From the NCBI RefSeq assembly GCF_006491645.1, contig NZ_VDCZ01000008.1, forward strand, positions 1 to 64,000: 64,000 nt of DNA, in the 5' to 3' direction. The DNA is from Flavobacterium profundi (lineage in GTDB: Bacteria; Bacteroidota; Bacteroidia; Flavobacteriales; Flavobacteriaceae). The notes beneath the pieces were generated by a model. That model saw nothing but the letters and a program-made list of their open reading frames with translations, had not been told where the DNA came from and made no database searches. Both the position numbers and the translations under genes were made by a program. Shown here one piece after another: positions 7,920 through 15,195 of this stretch (its first letter is position 1; each line of letters begins with the position of its first letter).

Positions 7920-8461
7920 ATGAATGAAAAAGAAACTAAAAATATAAGTAAATTTCTTAGTTTAATACTAAGACATGCTCCTGAAACCATCAAATTAAAA
8001 TTAGATGAGAATGGCTGGGCTTCAGTTAATGAGTTGATTGAAAAATGCAACCAACATCATAAAAAATTAAACACTGAATTACTAGAATATGTAGTAATCA
8101 ATAATGATAAAAAACGATTCGCTTTCAATGAAGACAAAACTAAAATAAGAGCGAGTCAAGGACATTCTATTGATGTAGCGTTAGAATTAAAAACTGTTGA
8201 ACCTTTGCATTTTTTTATCATGGCACTGTAGATAAATTTGTGGAATCCATTAAAAAAGAAGGCTTGCAAAAAATGAGTCGACAACATGTGCATTTGAGTC
8301 AAAATAAGGAAACGGCTATCAAAGTAGTAAGTAGAAGAGGAAAACCTGTTATTTTAAGTATCAATGCACCTAAAATGCATGCAGATGGCTATTCTTTTTA
8401 TGTGTCAGAAAACGGAGTTTGGTTAACAGACCAAGTACCTGTAGAATATATAGAATTTTAA
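7920..8461 (+). pseudogene. kptA: RNA 2'-phosphotransferase (KptA/Tpt1), split by a -1 frameshift at a T7 run
   Basis: KptA/Tpt1 removes an internal or terminal RNA 2'-phosphate by transferring it to NAD+, giving ADP-ribose 1'',2''-cyclic phosphate and nicotinamide. The first frame (ATG 7920, preceded by GGAG; an ATG at 7899 is also possible) encodes SKFLSLILRHAPE with the catalytic Arg-His, then the winged-helix half, and ends at a TAG at 8229-8231. The next frame carries YHGTVDKF, HVHLSQ and the VSRRGKP arginine, ending at 8461. The halves join in frame by slipping back one base at T7 (8210-8216), which forms a T_TTT_TTT heptamer in the zero frame. It is either a broken gene, a sequencing indel, or expressed by slippage. 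All catalytic residues survive in the fusion. Confidence 0.8.
8210..8216 (+). promoter_or_regulatory. T_TTT_TTT slippery heptamer inside kptA
   Basis: Zero-frame codons here are CAT TTT TTT ATC ATG GCA CTG TAG. The last T of CAT plus the two TTT codons make an in-phase X_XXY_YYZ heptamer. Tandem slippage by one base gives CAT TTT TTT TAT CAT GGC ACT, that is, HFF then YHGT, restoring KptA; the zero-frame stop lies 12 nt downstream. A variable-length homopolymer or RNA polymerase slippage would have the same effect. Confidence 0.5.
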
Positions 8462-8462
8462 T

Positions 8463-9065
8463 ATGTTACAAGTTAAATTAGTTTACAGAGAAGAAGCATT
8501 AGGCAACGCTTGGAAAGAAGATTTTAAAGATTGTCCAAATGTAGAAATCATAGGACAAGATATTTTAGAAGTTCCTTGCGATGCTATTTTTAGTCCGGCC
8601 AATTCTTTTGGTTTTATGGATGGTGGATTGGATTTACATATTTCTGAGAAATTAGGTTGGCATTTACAAGAAAAGTTACAAGCTCAAATTGCTCAATTAG
8701 ATGAAAAGGAATTACTCATTGGAAAATCTATTACGCTTACTACAGGAAATGATACCATTCCATATTTAATTTCTGCACCTACAATGAGAGTACCTATGAG
8801 TTTTAATATTGCATCTTCTGTAAATGCTTATTTAGCTATGAAAGCGATTCTAATAGCTTGTAAAAACAATGAAGCTATTAAGACGGTAGCTATTCCTGGT
8901 TTGTGTACAGGGTGTGGTCGAATGCCTTTTATTATTGCATCCAATCAAATTTTTTTAGCTTACGATGAAATAATTAATGAAAATTATAAAGACTATCAAA
9001 CATTTGGAGACACTCAAAAGTTTCAATACAGATTAAATGAAAAGGGATTAATTTGGGATTATTAA
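8463..9065 (+). CDS. Second macrodomain protein
   Basis: Protein of 200 residues, starting 1 nt after the kptA frame ends. Macrodomain signatures are present but diverged from the first paralogue: VEIIGQDILEVPCDAIFSPANSFGFMDGG (binding loop 1, lacking the NAAN core), then PYLISAPTMRVP, then VAIPGLCTGCGRMPF (binding loop 2, glycine- and cysteine-rich). The layout resembles macrodomains of phage or bacterial gene clusters of the ADP-ribose-1''-phosphate phosphatase or tail-associated type more than MacroD. Because KptA makes ADP-ribose 1'',2''-cyclic phosphate, a neighbouring macrodomain that processes ADP-ribose 1''-phosphate is a reasonable guess. No secretion signal. Confidence 0.85.
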   Translation: MLQVKLVYREEALGNAWKEDFKDCPNVEIIGQDILEVPCDAIFSPANSFGFMDGGLDLHISEKLGWHLQEKLQAQIAQLDEKELLIGKSITLTTGNDTIPYLISAPTMRVPMSFNIASSVNAYLAMKAILIACKNNEAIKTVAIPGLCTGCGRMPFIIASNQIFLAYDEIINENYKDYQTFGDTQKFQYRLNEKGLIWDY

Positions 9066-9066
9066 A

Positions 9067-9819
9067 ATGCAAAAAAGGACTTTAGTTTTTGGAGACATTC
9101 ATGGTGGTTTAAGAGCTTTGCAACAACTATTTGAAAGAGCTGAAATTACTACCAATGATACTTTAATTTTCTTAGGAGATTATGTTGATGGTTGGAGCGA
9201 ATCTGCTGCGGTAATTCAATTTTTAATTGAGACAGCTGAAAAACAAGATTGTATTTTTATTAGAGGCAATCATGATGTATGGTGTGAAAATTATCTTAAA
9301 ACGAATCGGATATCAGATGAATGGTTATTTAATGGTGGACAATCAACTTGGGAAAGTTATAAGAATAGAGAACAAGATTTTTTAAATCATATCAATTTCT
9401 TTGAAAGAATGAAAGATTATCATGTGGATGCACAAAACAGATTGTTTATTCATGCTGGTTTTTCTTCCATGCATGGACCAAGTCGAGAAGTGTATTCGTC
9501 TAATTATTCCTGGGACAGAAGTTTGTGGGAAACAGCAATTGCTTTAGATGATAGAATAGAAAAAGATAGTGTTTTTTATCCAAGAAGATTAAAATTGTTT
9601 GCTGAAATTTATATTGGTCACACGCCAACAATTAACTATGGTATACCAATACCCATGCATAAAGCTAACGTTTGGAATGTTGATACTGGAGCTGCTTTTA
9701 TGGGGAAAATATCGTGCTTAGATATAGAAACTAAAGAATTTTGGCAAAGTGATGTAGTGCAAAACTTATATCCCAATGAAAGAGGGAGAAATAATTACAA
9801 CGTGAAATTGAAGGAATAG
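9067..9819 (+). CDS. PPP-type metallophosphoesterase
   Basis: Protein of 250 residues with the full calcineurin-like PPP motif series: FGDIHGG, FLGDYVDGWSES, IRGNHDVW, IHAGFS and IGHTPT, which bind two metal ions. This arrangement is shared by serine/threonine phosphatases, ApaH-type dinucleotide hydrolases and the phosphatase module of Pnkp RNA-repair enzymes. With KptA and two macrodomains just upstream it may remove phosphates from RNA ends or from ADP-ribose phosphate products; this is inferred from context. It starts 1 nt after the previous stop and ends the first transcription unit, with a 166-nt gap before the next gene. Confidence 0.88.
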   Translation: MQKRTLVFGDIHGGLRALQQLFERAEITTNDTLIFLGDYVDGWSESAAVIQFLIETAEKQDCIFIRGNHDVWCENYLKTNRISDEWLFNGGQSTWESYKNREQDFLNHINFFERMKDYHVDAQNRLFIHAGFSSMHGPSREVYSSNYSWDRSLWETAIALDDRIEKDSVFYPRRLKLFAEIYIGHTPTINYGIPIPMHKANVWNVDTGAAFMGKISCLDIETKEFWQSDVVQNLYPNERGRNNYNVKLKE

Positions 9820-9912
9820 ACTTTTAAAATATATTTTTAAGAATAAAAGATAAGTAAATAAATAAAGAGATTTATATAAATTGATAATACTAAAATCATT
9901 ATATATGATGAT

Positions 9913-9953
9913 TTGAAGTAAGATTTACGAATGTATCTTTGAGTTAGATAACT
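9913..9953 (+). promoter_or_regulatory. Promoter of the second half of the island
   Basis: TTG at 9913-9915, an 18-nt spacer and TATCTTTG at 9934-9941 fit the Bacteroidota promoter. Immediately after the -7 box lies AGTTAGATAACT (9942-9953), a 5-2-5 perfect inverted repeat. It does not match the GYGT-N7-ACRC pattern of the two upstream promoters, although it sits at the same place relative to the -7 box, so a second regulator is possible. The rest of the 9820-9985 gap is AT-rich with no open reading frame. Confidence 0.55.
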
Positions 9954-9985
9954 GAAAATAATAATAAGAAAATAAAACTAAAAAT

Positions 9986-10321
9986 ATGAGTGACGATTTA
10001 AAACCAAGATTCGTTGATGCTTTACGAAGAAACAACGATCAAATAAGAGAAGATAGAGCAAACGCTATTGCAGAAGATTCAGAATTAATCTACAGAAGAC
10101 GTATTGAAGATATCGAATTAAAAATAAAACGTTTGGAAAGAGAACAAGAAAGTAGTATCGACATCAGTCCGTTAGACAAAAACAGTTTAACTTTTGCCGA
10201 TTTCAATCCAGAAACTTTTGTTCAAAAAGATATTGAATTGTCTTTGAACATCAGAAACCTAAAGATTCAATTTGAAATAGCAAAAACTAGATATGAATAT
10301 TTATTTGGAAAAACATTGTAA
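9986..10321 (+). CDS. Small charged helical protein
   Basis: Protein of 111 residues without a recognised family. It is strongly helical and charged, with likely coiled-coil stretches at about residues 10-55 (RIEDIELKIKRLEREQESS) and 80-110. No signal peptide or membrane segment. It lies just downstream of the second promoter and ends 2 nt before the vWA gene, so it is probably co-expressed with it and may be its partner or adaptor. No function is claimed. Confidence 0.7.
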   Translation: MSDDLKPRFVDALRRNNDQIREDRANAIAEDSELIYRRRIEDIELKIKRLEREQESSIDISPLDKNSLTFADFNPETFVQKDIELSLNIRNLKIQFEIAKTRYEYLFGKTL

Positions 10322-10323
10322 TC

Positions 10324-11187
10324 ATGGGAGGAACAAAATATAATTTTAGTGCACGTCTTAGTAAAGCAACAGCAGAAGGATATGCTTCAAAAGCTGCCAA
10401 TGAAATTTTTAAACAAAATCAATTAAGAAGAGCTCATGAGTCAATGAATCCTAACGGAGTAACCTTTAGAGAAGCAAGAGATTCTGAAGCAAACCCTAAT
10501 TCATATCCTATCATTTTAGGATTAGACGTTACTGGAAGTATGGGACATATTCCACATGAATTAGTAAAAGAAGGGTTACCTAAATTAATGGGTGGTATTA
10601 TTGATGGAGGTGTTCCAGATCCAGCACTTCTTTTTCTGGGTATTGGAGACCATGAATGTGATAGTTATCCATTGCAAGTAGGACAATTTGAATCTGGTGA
10701 TGAAGAATTAGACATGTGGTTAACCAGAACTTATATCGAATCAGGTGGTGGAGGCAATGCTGGAGAGAGTTATCTATTAGCTTGGTATTTTGCTGCTTTT
10801 CATACACGAACAGATGCTTTTGAAAAAAGAGGTCAAAAAGGCTTGTTATTTACGATTGGAGACGAACCCAATTTAAAAACATTACCTGCTTCTGCCATCA
10901 AAGAAATCATGGGTAACGGAGAACAAACGTATAGCGATTTAGAATTATTAGAAGAAGCTAAAAAAAAATACGAAGTGTATCACATTAGTGTTTTACATTC
11001 TGGAAGAGCTCAAACAGCAGAAATTGGATGGAAAGAAGTATTAGGAGAAAATTGCATTTCTGTTGAAGATTATAAAACCATTCCAGATGTGATTAAAACC
11101 ATTGTATGTGAAAGACACAAATCTGGATTTACTGGAGATTCAGGTGTTTCTGGAACAACAGGGTTCGATCATATTGATATGTTATAA
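10324..11187 (+). CDS. von Willebrand factor A-like domain protein
   Basis: Protein of 287 residues. A central alpha/beta vWA-like domain begins PIILGLDVTGSMGHIP, where DVTGSMG is a MIDAS-type metal site (D-x-T/S-G-S). It is followed by LLFLGIGDHECDSYP and GLLFTIGDEPN strands ending in acidic residues expected in this fold. The N-terminal 60 residues are helical (AEGYASKAANEIFKQNQLRR). There is no signal peptide, so it acts in the cytoplasm, where vWA proteins usually assemble complexes. Flanked by a small helical protein (2 nt) and the PurA-like ligase (directly adjacent). Its role in NAD/ADP-ribose biology is unknown. Confidence 0.8.
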   Translation: MGGTKYNFSARLSKATAEGYASKAANEIFKQNQLRRAHESMNPNGVTFREARDSEANPNSYPIILGLDVTGSMGHIPHELVKEGLPKLMGGIIDGGVPDPALLFLGIGDHECDSYPLQVGQFESGDEELDMWLTRTYIESGGGGNAGESYLLAWYFAAFHTRTDAFEKRGQKGLLFTIGDEPNLKTLPASAIKEIMGNGEQTYSDLELLEEAKKKYEVYHISVLHSGRAQTAEIGWKEVLGENCISVEDYKTIPDVIKTIVCERHKSGFTGDSGVSGTTGFDHIDML

Positions 11188-12258
11188 ATGAAGAATGCCA
11201 AAATTGTTATAGGTTTAGGATTTGGAGACGAGGGAAAAGGCATCACCACCGATTTCCTTTGTAGCCAAAACCCAGATGCTATAGGCATCCGCTTTTCTGG
11301 AGGCCAACAAGCGGCACACACTGTAATGCTTAATGGGAAAAAGCATGTGCATTCCAGTTTTGCTAGTGGAGCATTGCGTGGCTTACCTTCTTATTTTAGC
11401 GAACATTGCACAATTCATCCGTCACTTTTGTACAATGAATTTTTAGAATTAAAAGAAAAAGGAGGAAATACCAACTTATTCATTCATCCGTTAGCTAAAA
11501 TAACCACGCCTTTTGATGTTTGGCAAAACAAAAATAATACAAAGAATTTAACACATGGTTCTTGTGGCAAAGGAATTGGAGCCACCATGAAGCGCAATGA
11601 AGGCGCCTACAAGTTATTTGCTATTGACTTAATTGGACCACAAAATTTCCTAATCGAAAAATTAAAAAATATAGCATCATATTACGGTGTTTCCAATGAT
11701 AATCAGTTGGAAAACGAAGTTGCCTATTTCTTAGACTGTATTGCAAAAATAGATTGGAAAATTTCTAATTACGATATCTTGGAAAACTATAAAACCCTTA
11801 TTTTTGAAGGAAGTCAGGGTATCTTATTGGATATGGATCATGGCGTGTTTCCCAACGTAACGTATGCGAATACAACCTCCAAAAATGCAGTAGAGATTTG
11901 TAAACAAGTACACATTGAAGATATAGAGTTGTTTTATGTAACAAGATCTTATATGACAAGACATGGAAGCGGTTGGATGCCAAATGAAGAAACGCTTGAA
12001 CTAATAAATAATGAGGAAGAAACGTGTGTATTTAACGAATATCAAAAAGAACTGCGATTTGGAAAATTAGATGAAGAATTGTTACTTCATGCTTTACGAA
12101 TAGATCAAATATATTCAAAAGCAACCCAAAAGAGTTTAGTAATTACTTGTTTGGATCAATACAAACACAACCTTAATATAAATAAATTAAGCGCTACATT
12201 TGATGCCATTTATGGTTCTTACGGACCAGAATCAAAGTTTTTTAAACAAATAAAATAA
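11188..12258 (+). CDS. Short adenylosuccinate synthetase-like ligase
   Basis: Protein of 356 residues against roughly 430 for housekeeping PurA. It keeps the GTP-binding FGDEGKG loop (with the catalytic Asp that PurZ enzymes replace), HGSCGKGIGATMKR, EGSQGILLDMDHG, VTRSYMTRHGSGWMP and the guanine-binding TCLDQYK segment. It lacks the GATTGR-type loop that contacts IMP and aspartate in PurA; that place reads NEYQKELRFGKLD. Family: GTP-dependent coupling of an amino acid to a purine 6-position. The substrate could differ from IMP, perhaps a deaminated NAD or nucleotide. It lies directly after the vWA stop codon and 7 nt before nadV. Function beyond family is inferred. Confidence 0.8.
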   Translation: MKNAKIVIGLGFGDEGKGITTDFLCSQNPDAIGIRFSGGQQAAHTVMLNGKKHVHSSFASGALRGLPSYFSEHCTIHPSLLYNEFLELKEKGGNTNLFIHPLAKITTPFDVWQNKNNTKNLTHGSCGKGIGATMKRNEGAYKLFAIDLIGPQNFLIEKLKNIASYYGVSNDNQLENEVAYFLDCIAKIDWKISNYDILENYKTLIFEGSQGILLDMDHGVFPNVTYANTTSKNAVEICKQVHIEDIELFYVTRSYMTRHGSGWMPNEETLELINNEEETCVFNEYQKELRFGKLDEELLLHALRIDQIYSKATQKSLVITCLDQYKHNLNINKLSATFDAIYGSYGPESKFFKQIK

Positions 12259-12265
12259 AAGTTAT

Positions 12266-13714
12266 ATGAACCCATTACTGTTAACAGACGGTTATAAAGT
12301 TGATCACCGAAGACAATATCCAAATGGAACAAGTTTAGTATATTCCAATTGGACACCTAGAAAATCTAGAATTGAAGGCGTAAATGAAGTGGTATTCTTT
12401 GGATTACAATATTTTATCAAAAAATACATCTTAGAAGATTTTCAAAATCATTTTTTTGGGAAACCAAAGGAAGAAGTGGTGCAAAAATATGCACGTCGCA
12501 TCAATAATTATTTGGGTGAAAATCAAGTTGGAATTCAACATATTGAAGATTTACATGATTTAGGATACATTCCAATGGTATTCAAAGCCTTACCCGAAGG
12601 TGTTAGTGTACCCATTCGTACACCCATGTTTACCATGTATAATACCCAATCGGAATTCTTTTGGTTAACCAATTATTTTGAAACTTTACTTTCAGCTGTA
12701 GTTTGGTTGCCATGTAATTCGGCTACTATTGCGAAGCAATATCGCAAAATTTTAGATCACTATGCGCAAGATACTGCTTCCATTCCAGAATTTGTAGATT
12801 GGCAAGCACACGATTTCTCTATGCGTGGTATGGCTGGTATTGAAGCAGCGGTTCTTTCTGCAGCCGGACATTTATTGAGTTTTACAGGAACAGATACCAT
12901 TCCTGCCATTGATTTTCTAGAAACCTATTACAATGCCAATTCCGATACTGCTTTAATTGGTGGTTCGGTTGCAGCTACAGAGCATTCGGTAATGTGTATG
13001 GGAACAACTGAAGGAGAATATGATACCTTCAAACGATTAATTTGTGAGGTGTATCCAAAAGGGATTGTGTCCATCGTTTCCGATACTTGGGATTTATGGA
13101 AAGTACTAACCGATTATTTACCACGATTGAAAGAAGAAATTATAACGAGAGATGGTAAAGTGGTGATTCGACCAGATAGTGGTGATCCCATTCATATTTT
13201 ATGCGGTAACCCGAATGGAAAAACCGAACAAGAAAGAAAAGGTGTTGTAGAGTTACTTTGGGATACTTTTGGAGGAACAATTAATGCGAAAGGATATAAA
13301 GAACTAGTTCCACAAATTGGAGCGATTTATGGCGATAGCATTACGATGGACAGAGCGACGAGAATATGTGAAGAATTAAAGAAAAAAGGATTTGCATCTA
13401 CGAATGTGGTTTTAGGAATTGGTTCGTTTACGTATCAATACAATACTAGAGATACGTTTGGTTTTGCCATGAAAGCAACTTATGGTGAAGTAAATGGAGA
13501 AGGAAGAGCCATTTTTAAAGATCCTATTACAGATGATGGTACCAAAAAATCGGCTAAAGGTTTAATGAAAATCGAACTTTTAGATGGAAAATACAACTTA
13601 AAAGATGAAGTTTCTTGGGAAGAAGAACAACAAGGTGAAATGCAAGAAGTGTTCCGAGATGGAAAATTATTGGTGGATCATGCTTTGGAAGATATTCGTA
13701 AGCGAGTGAGGTAA
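12266..13714 (+). CDS. nadV: Nicotinamide phosphoribosyltransferase (NadV/NAMPT-like)
   Basis: Protein of 482 residues, close to NAMPT length (about 490). Conserved elements: LLLTDGYKVDHRRQYP near the start, HDFSMRGMAG (Phe and Arg clamping nicotinamide), FTGTDTIPA (Asp), ATEHSVMCMG (catalytic His) and VIRPDSGDP (Arg and Asp at the PRPP site). NAMPT makes nicotinamide mononucleotide from nicotinamide and PRPP. The phage enzyme Namat, a member of the same family, uses ADP-ribose pyrophosphate and yields NAD+ directly. The island encodes a matching Prs-like donor synthetase but no NMN adenylyltransferase, so both readings stand. Last gene of the operon, followed by a strong terminator. Confidence 0.92.
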   Translation: MNPLLLTDGYKVDHRRQYPNGTSLVYSNWTPRKSRIEGVNEVVFFGLQYFIKKYILEDFQNHFFGKPKEEVVQKYARRINNYLGENQVGIQHIEDLHDLGYIPMVFKALPEGVSVPIRTPMFTMYNTQSEFFWLTNYFETLLSAVVWLPCNSATIAKQYRKILDHYAQDTASIPEFVDWQAHDFSMRGMAGIEAAVLSAAGHLLSFTGTDTIPAIDFLETYYNANSDTALIGGSVAATEHSVMCMGTTEGEYDTFKRLICEVYPKGIVSIVSDTWDLWKVLTDYLPRLKEEIITRDGKVVIRPDSGDPIHILCGNPNGKTEQERKGVVELLWDTFGGTINAKGYKELVPQIGAIYGDSITMDRATRICEELKKKGFASTNVVLGIGSFTYQYNTRDTFGFAMKATYGEVNGEGRAIFKDPITDDGTKKSAKGLMKIELLDGKYNLKDEVSWEEEQQGEMQEVFRDGKLLVDHALEDIRKRVR

Positions 13715-13747
13715 TTTGGAAATAAAACAGTTCATTTTGACGAAAGA

Positions 13748-13780
13748 AAAATCCCACTAGGTAAAACTTAGTGGGATTTT
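13748..13780. terminator. Bidirectional terminator after nadV
   Basis: A perfect 12-bp stem, AAAATCCCACTA (13748-13759) and TAGTGGGATTTT (13769-13780), with a 9-nt loop. Flanking A and T runs make it work in both directions, ending the nadV operon and the convergent lipoprotein gene at 13801. Confidence 0.85.
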
Positions 13781-13800
13781 AATTCAATATAAATATTGAT

Positions 13801-14379
13801 TTAATTACCTCTATTGTTATAGTATTCAAAGCCGCCACTATATGTATATCTAAAATTTTCATTGTTAGATAGTGTTACATCTATTGCTAATGTGTAATTT
13901 GGACTAGTTCCAGAAACTGTAACCGTTCCATCTGTAGCAGTTAAATAGCTATCTTCTAGGTCATTGAAATCGTTATCATTATTTCCATCTATTTGAATAC
14001 CTAACTGATTAAAAAAGTTTGAAGATGGTTGCGGATTTAACATATCTCCATTTTGTACATAAGTATATACTCCATTTGAAAAAGAAGAATTATATGAAAA
14101 CATTTGAACATTTAATAAAATGGATGCGTTGGTAGCTTCAAAACCAAAATAAGACATTGGTTCAGCCAAAATAGTTAAATTTCCATTTGTCATTAAAAAA
14201 TCAAATTCAGCATGTGATTCACTTGAAAACCTGTAATTATCTACAGCAGTTGCTTTAGAAATTTCATATGATTTACCATTGACAGCTAAACGGGTAGAGG
14301 ATTGATTTGAATCGTCATTGTCATCTTTACTACATGAAAGAAGTAAAATAGATAAAGTAAAAACAAGTAATTTATTCAT
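13801..14379 (-). CDS. Lipoprotein of unknown function
   Basis: The ATG at 14379 gives 192 residues beginning MNKLLVFTLSILLLSCSKDD: a lipoprotein signal with lipobox LLSC followed by an Asp-rich tether, as in Flavobacterium surface lipoproteins (SDDD-type export signal). An upstream in-frame start at 14409 would only add residues before the signal. The rest is beta-rich with many Asn, Ser and Tyr residues and no recognised domain. Single gene, convergent with the NAD island. Confidence 0.75.
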   Translation of the reverse strand: MNKLLVFTLSILLLSCSKDDNDDSNQSSTRLAVNGKSYEISKATAVDNYRFSSESHAEFDFLMTNGNLTILAEPMSYFGFEATNASILLNVQMFSYNSSFSNGVYTYVQNGDMLNPQPSSNFFNQLGIQIDGNNDNDFNDLEDSYLTATDGTVTVSGTSPNYTLAIDVTLSNNENFRYTYSGGFEYYNNRGN

Positions 14380-14608
14380 AAATTTTGGGCTATAAATTAA
14401 AAAAAACAAATATAAGGTTATTTAATTTTTTTTGAATATTTAACTTTAAAAGTTTTTATTCATTTTTCCATTCGAAAGATTTTTAAAATAAAGTAATTTG
14501 TTTTTTTAGATCTTAATCAGTATTTGAAGTAGCATGCTTTTTTAGGAAATTAAAAAAAAGATTGTTTTTTAAACATCTTCTTTATCCATAAATCTTAAAA
14601 CTTCTTCC

Positions 14609-15190
14609 CTACTTCTTATAAAACAAATTATGCTCCACATATTCCCAAACTGTACTAGGTAACATCGGGACAACATTTTTGTTGTTTTTAATGCTATTTC
14701 GAATAAAAGTCGAAGATAATTCAATAACGGGTGCTCCAACTCTATGAATCTTAGGATGATTGGCAAACTGTTCGTCCATGTCACCCGCGTTTAATCTAGG
14801 ATACACATAAATGTCGTGATTTTCTAGAATTACCTCATAGTTTTTCCATTTGTGTAACGAGTTTAAGTTGTCTTCGCCCATAATTAAAGAAAATTCGTAC
14901 TTCGGATATTTTTCTTGTAAATGTGCCAAAGTATGAACGGTATAATTAGGCTGAGGAAGTTTAAACTCAATGTCAGAAGGTTGAATATTGGTGTAATTTT
15001 CTGTAGCCAAATGTACCATGTGCAACCGATGATAATCATCTAATAAAGTACTCTTCTTTTTATGAGGATTATGAGGGGTAACCACCATCCAAACTTGATC
15101 CAAATCGGAATGTTCCGCCATATGATTGGCAATGATTAAATGACCAATATGAATAGGATTAAATGTTCCGAAATATAAACCGATTTTCAT
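14609..15190 (-). CDS. nadD: Nicotinate-nucleotide adenylyltransferase NadD
   Basis: Protein of 193 residues. GLYFGTFNPIHIGHL contains the nucleotidyltransferase GxFxPxHxGH motif, and ELSSTFIRNSI is the C-terminal (S/T)-S-T-x-I-R motif; both bind ATP. It adenylates nicotinic acid mononucleotide to deamido-NAD in the essential NAD pathway. It belongs to the yicC-gmk-nadD operon usual in Flavobacteriaceae, but here the gmk-nadD junction is interrupted by a small IVP cassette whose repeat forms the nadD leader. It is the only NMN/NaMN adenylyltransferase visible near the NAD island. Confidence 0.95.
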   Translation of the reverse strand: MKIGLYFGTFNPIHIGHLIIANHMAEHSDLDQVWMVVTPHNPHKKKSTLLDDYHRLHMVHLATENYTNIQPSDIEFKLPQPNYTVHTLAHLQEKYPKYEFSLIMGEDNLNSLHKWKNYEVILENHDIYVYPRLNAGDMDEQFANHPKIHRVGAPVIELSSTFIRNSIKNNKNVVPMLPSTVWEYVEHNLFYKK

Positions 15191-15195
15191 GATTT

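Noticed and set aside
11188..12258. PurZ (diaminopurine pathway) identity for the PurA-like gene
   Set aside because: The GDEGKG loop keeps the catalytic Asp that PurZ enzymes replace, and no other diaminopurine genes (dATPase, PurZ-type polymerase) are near.
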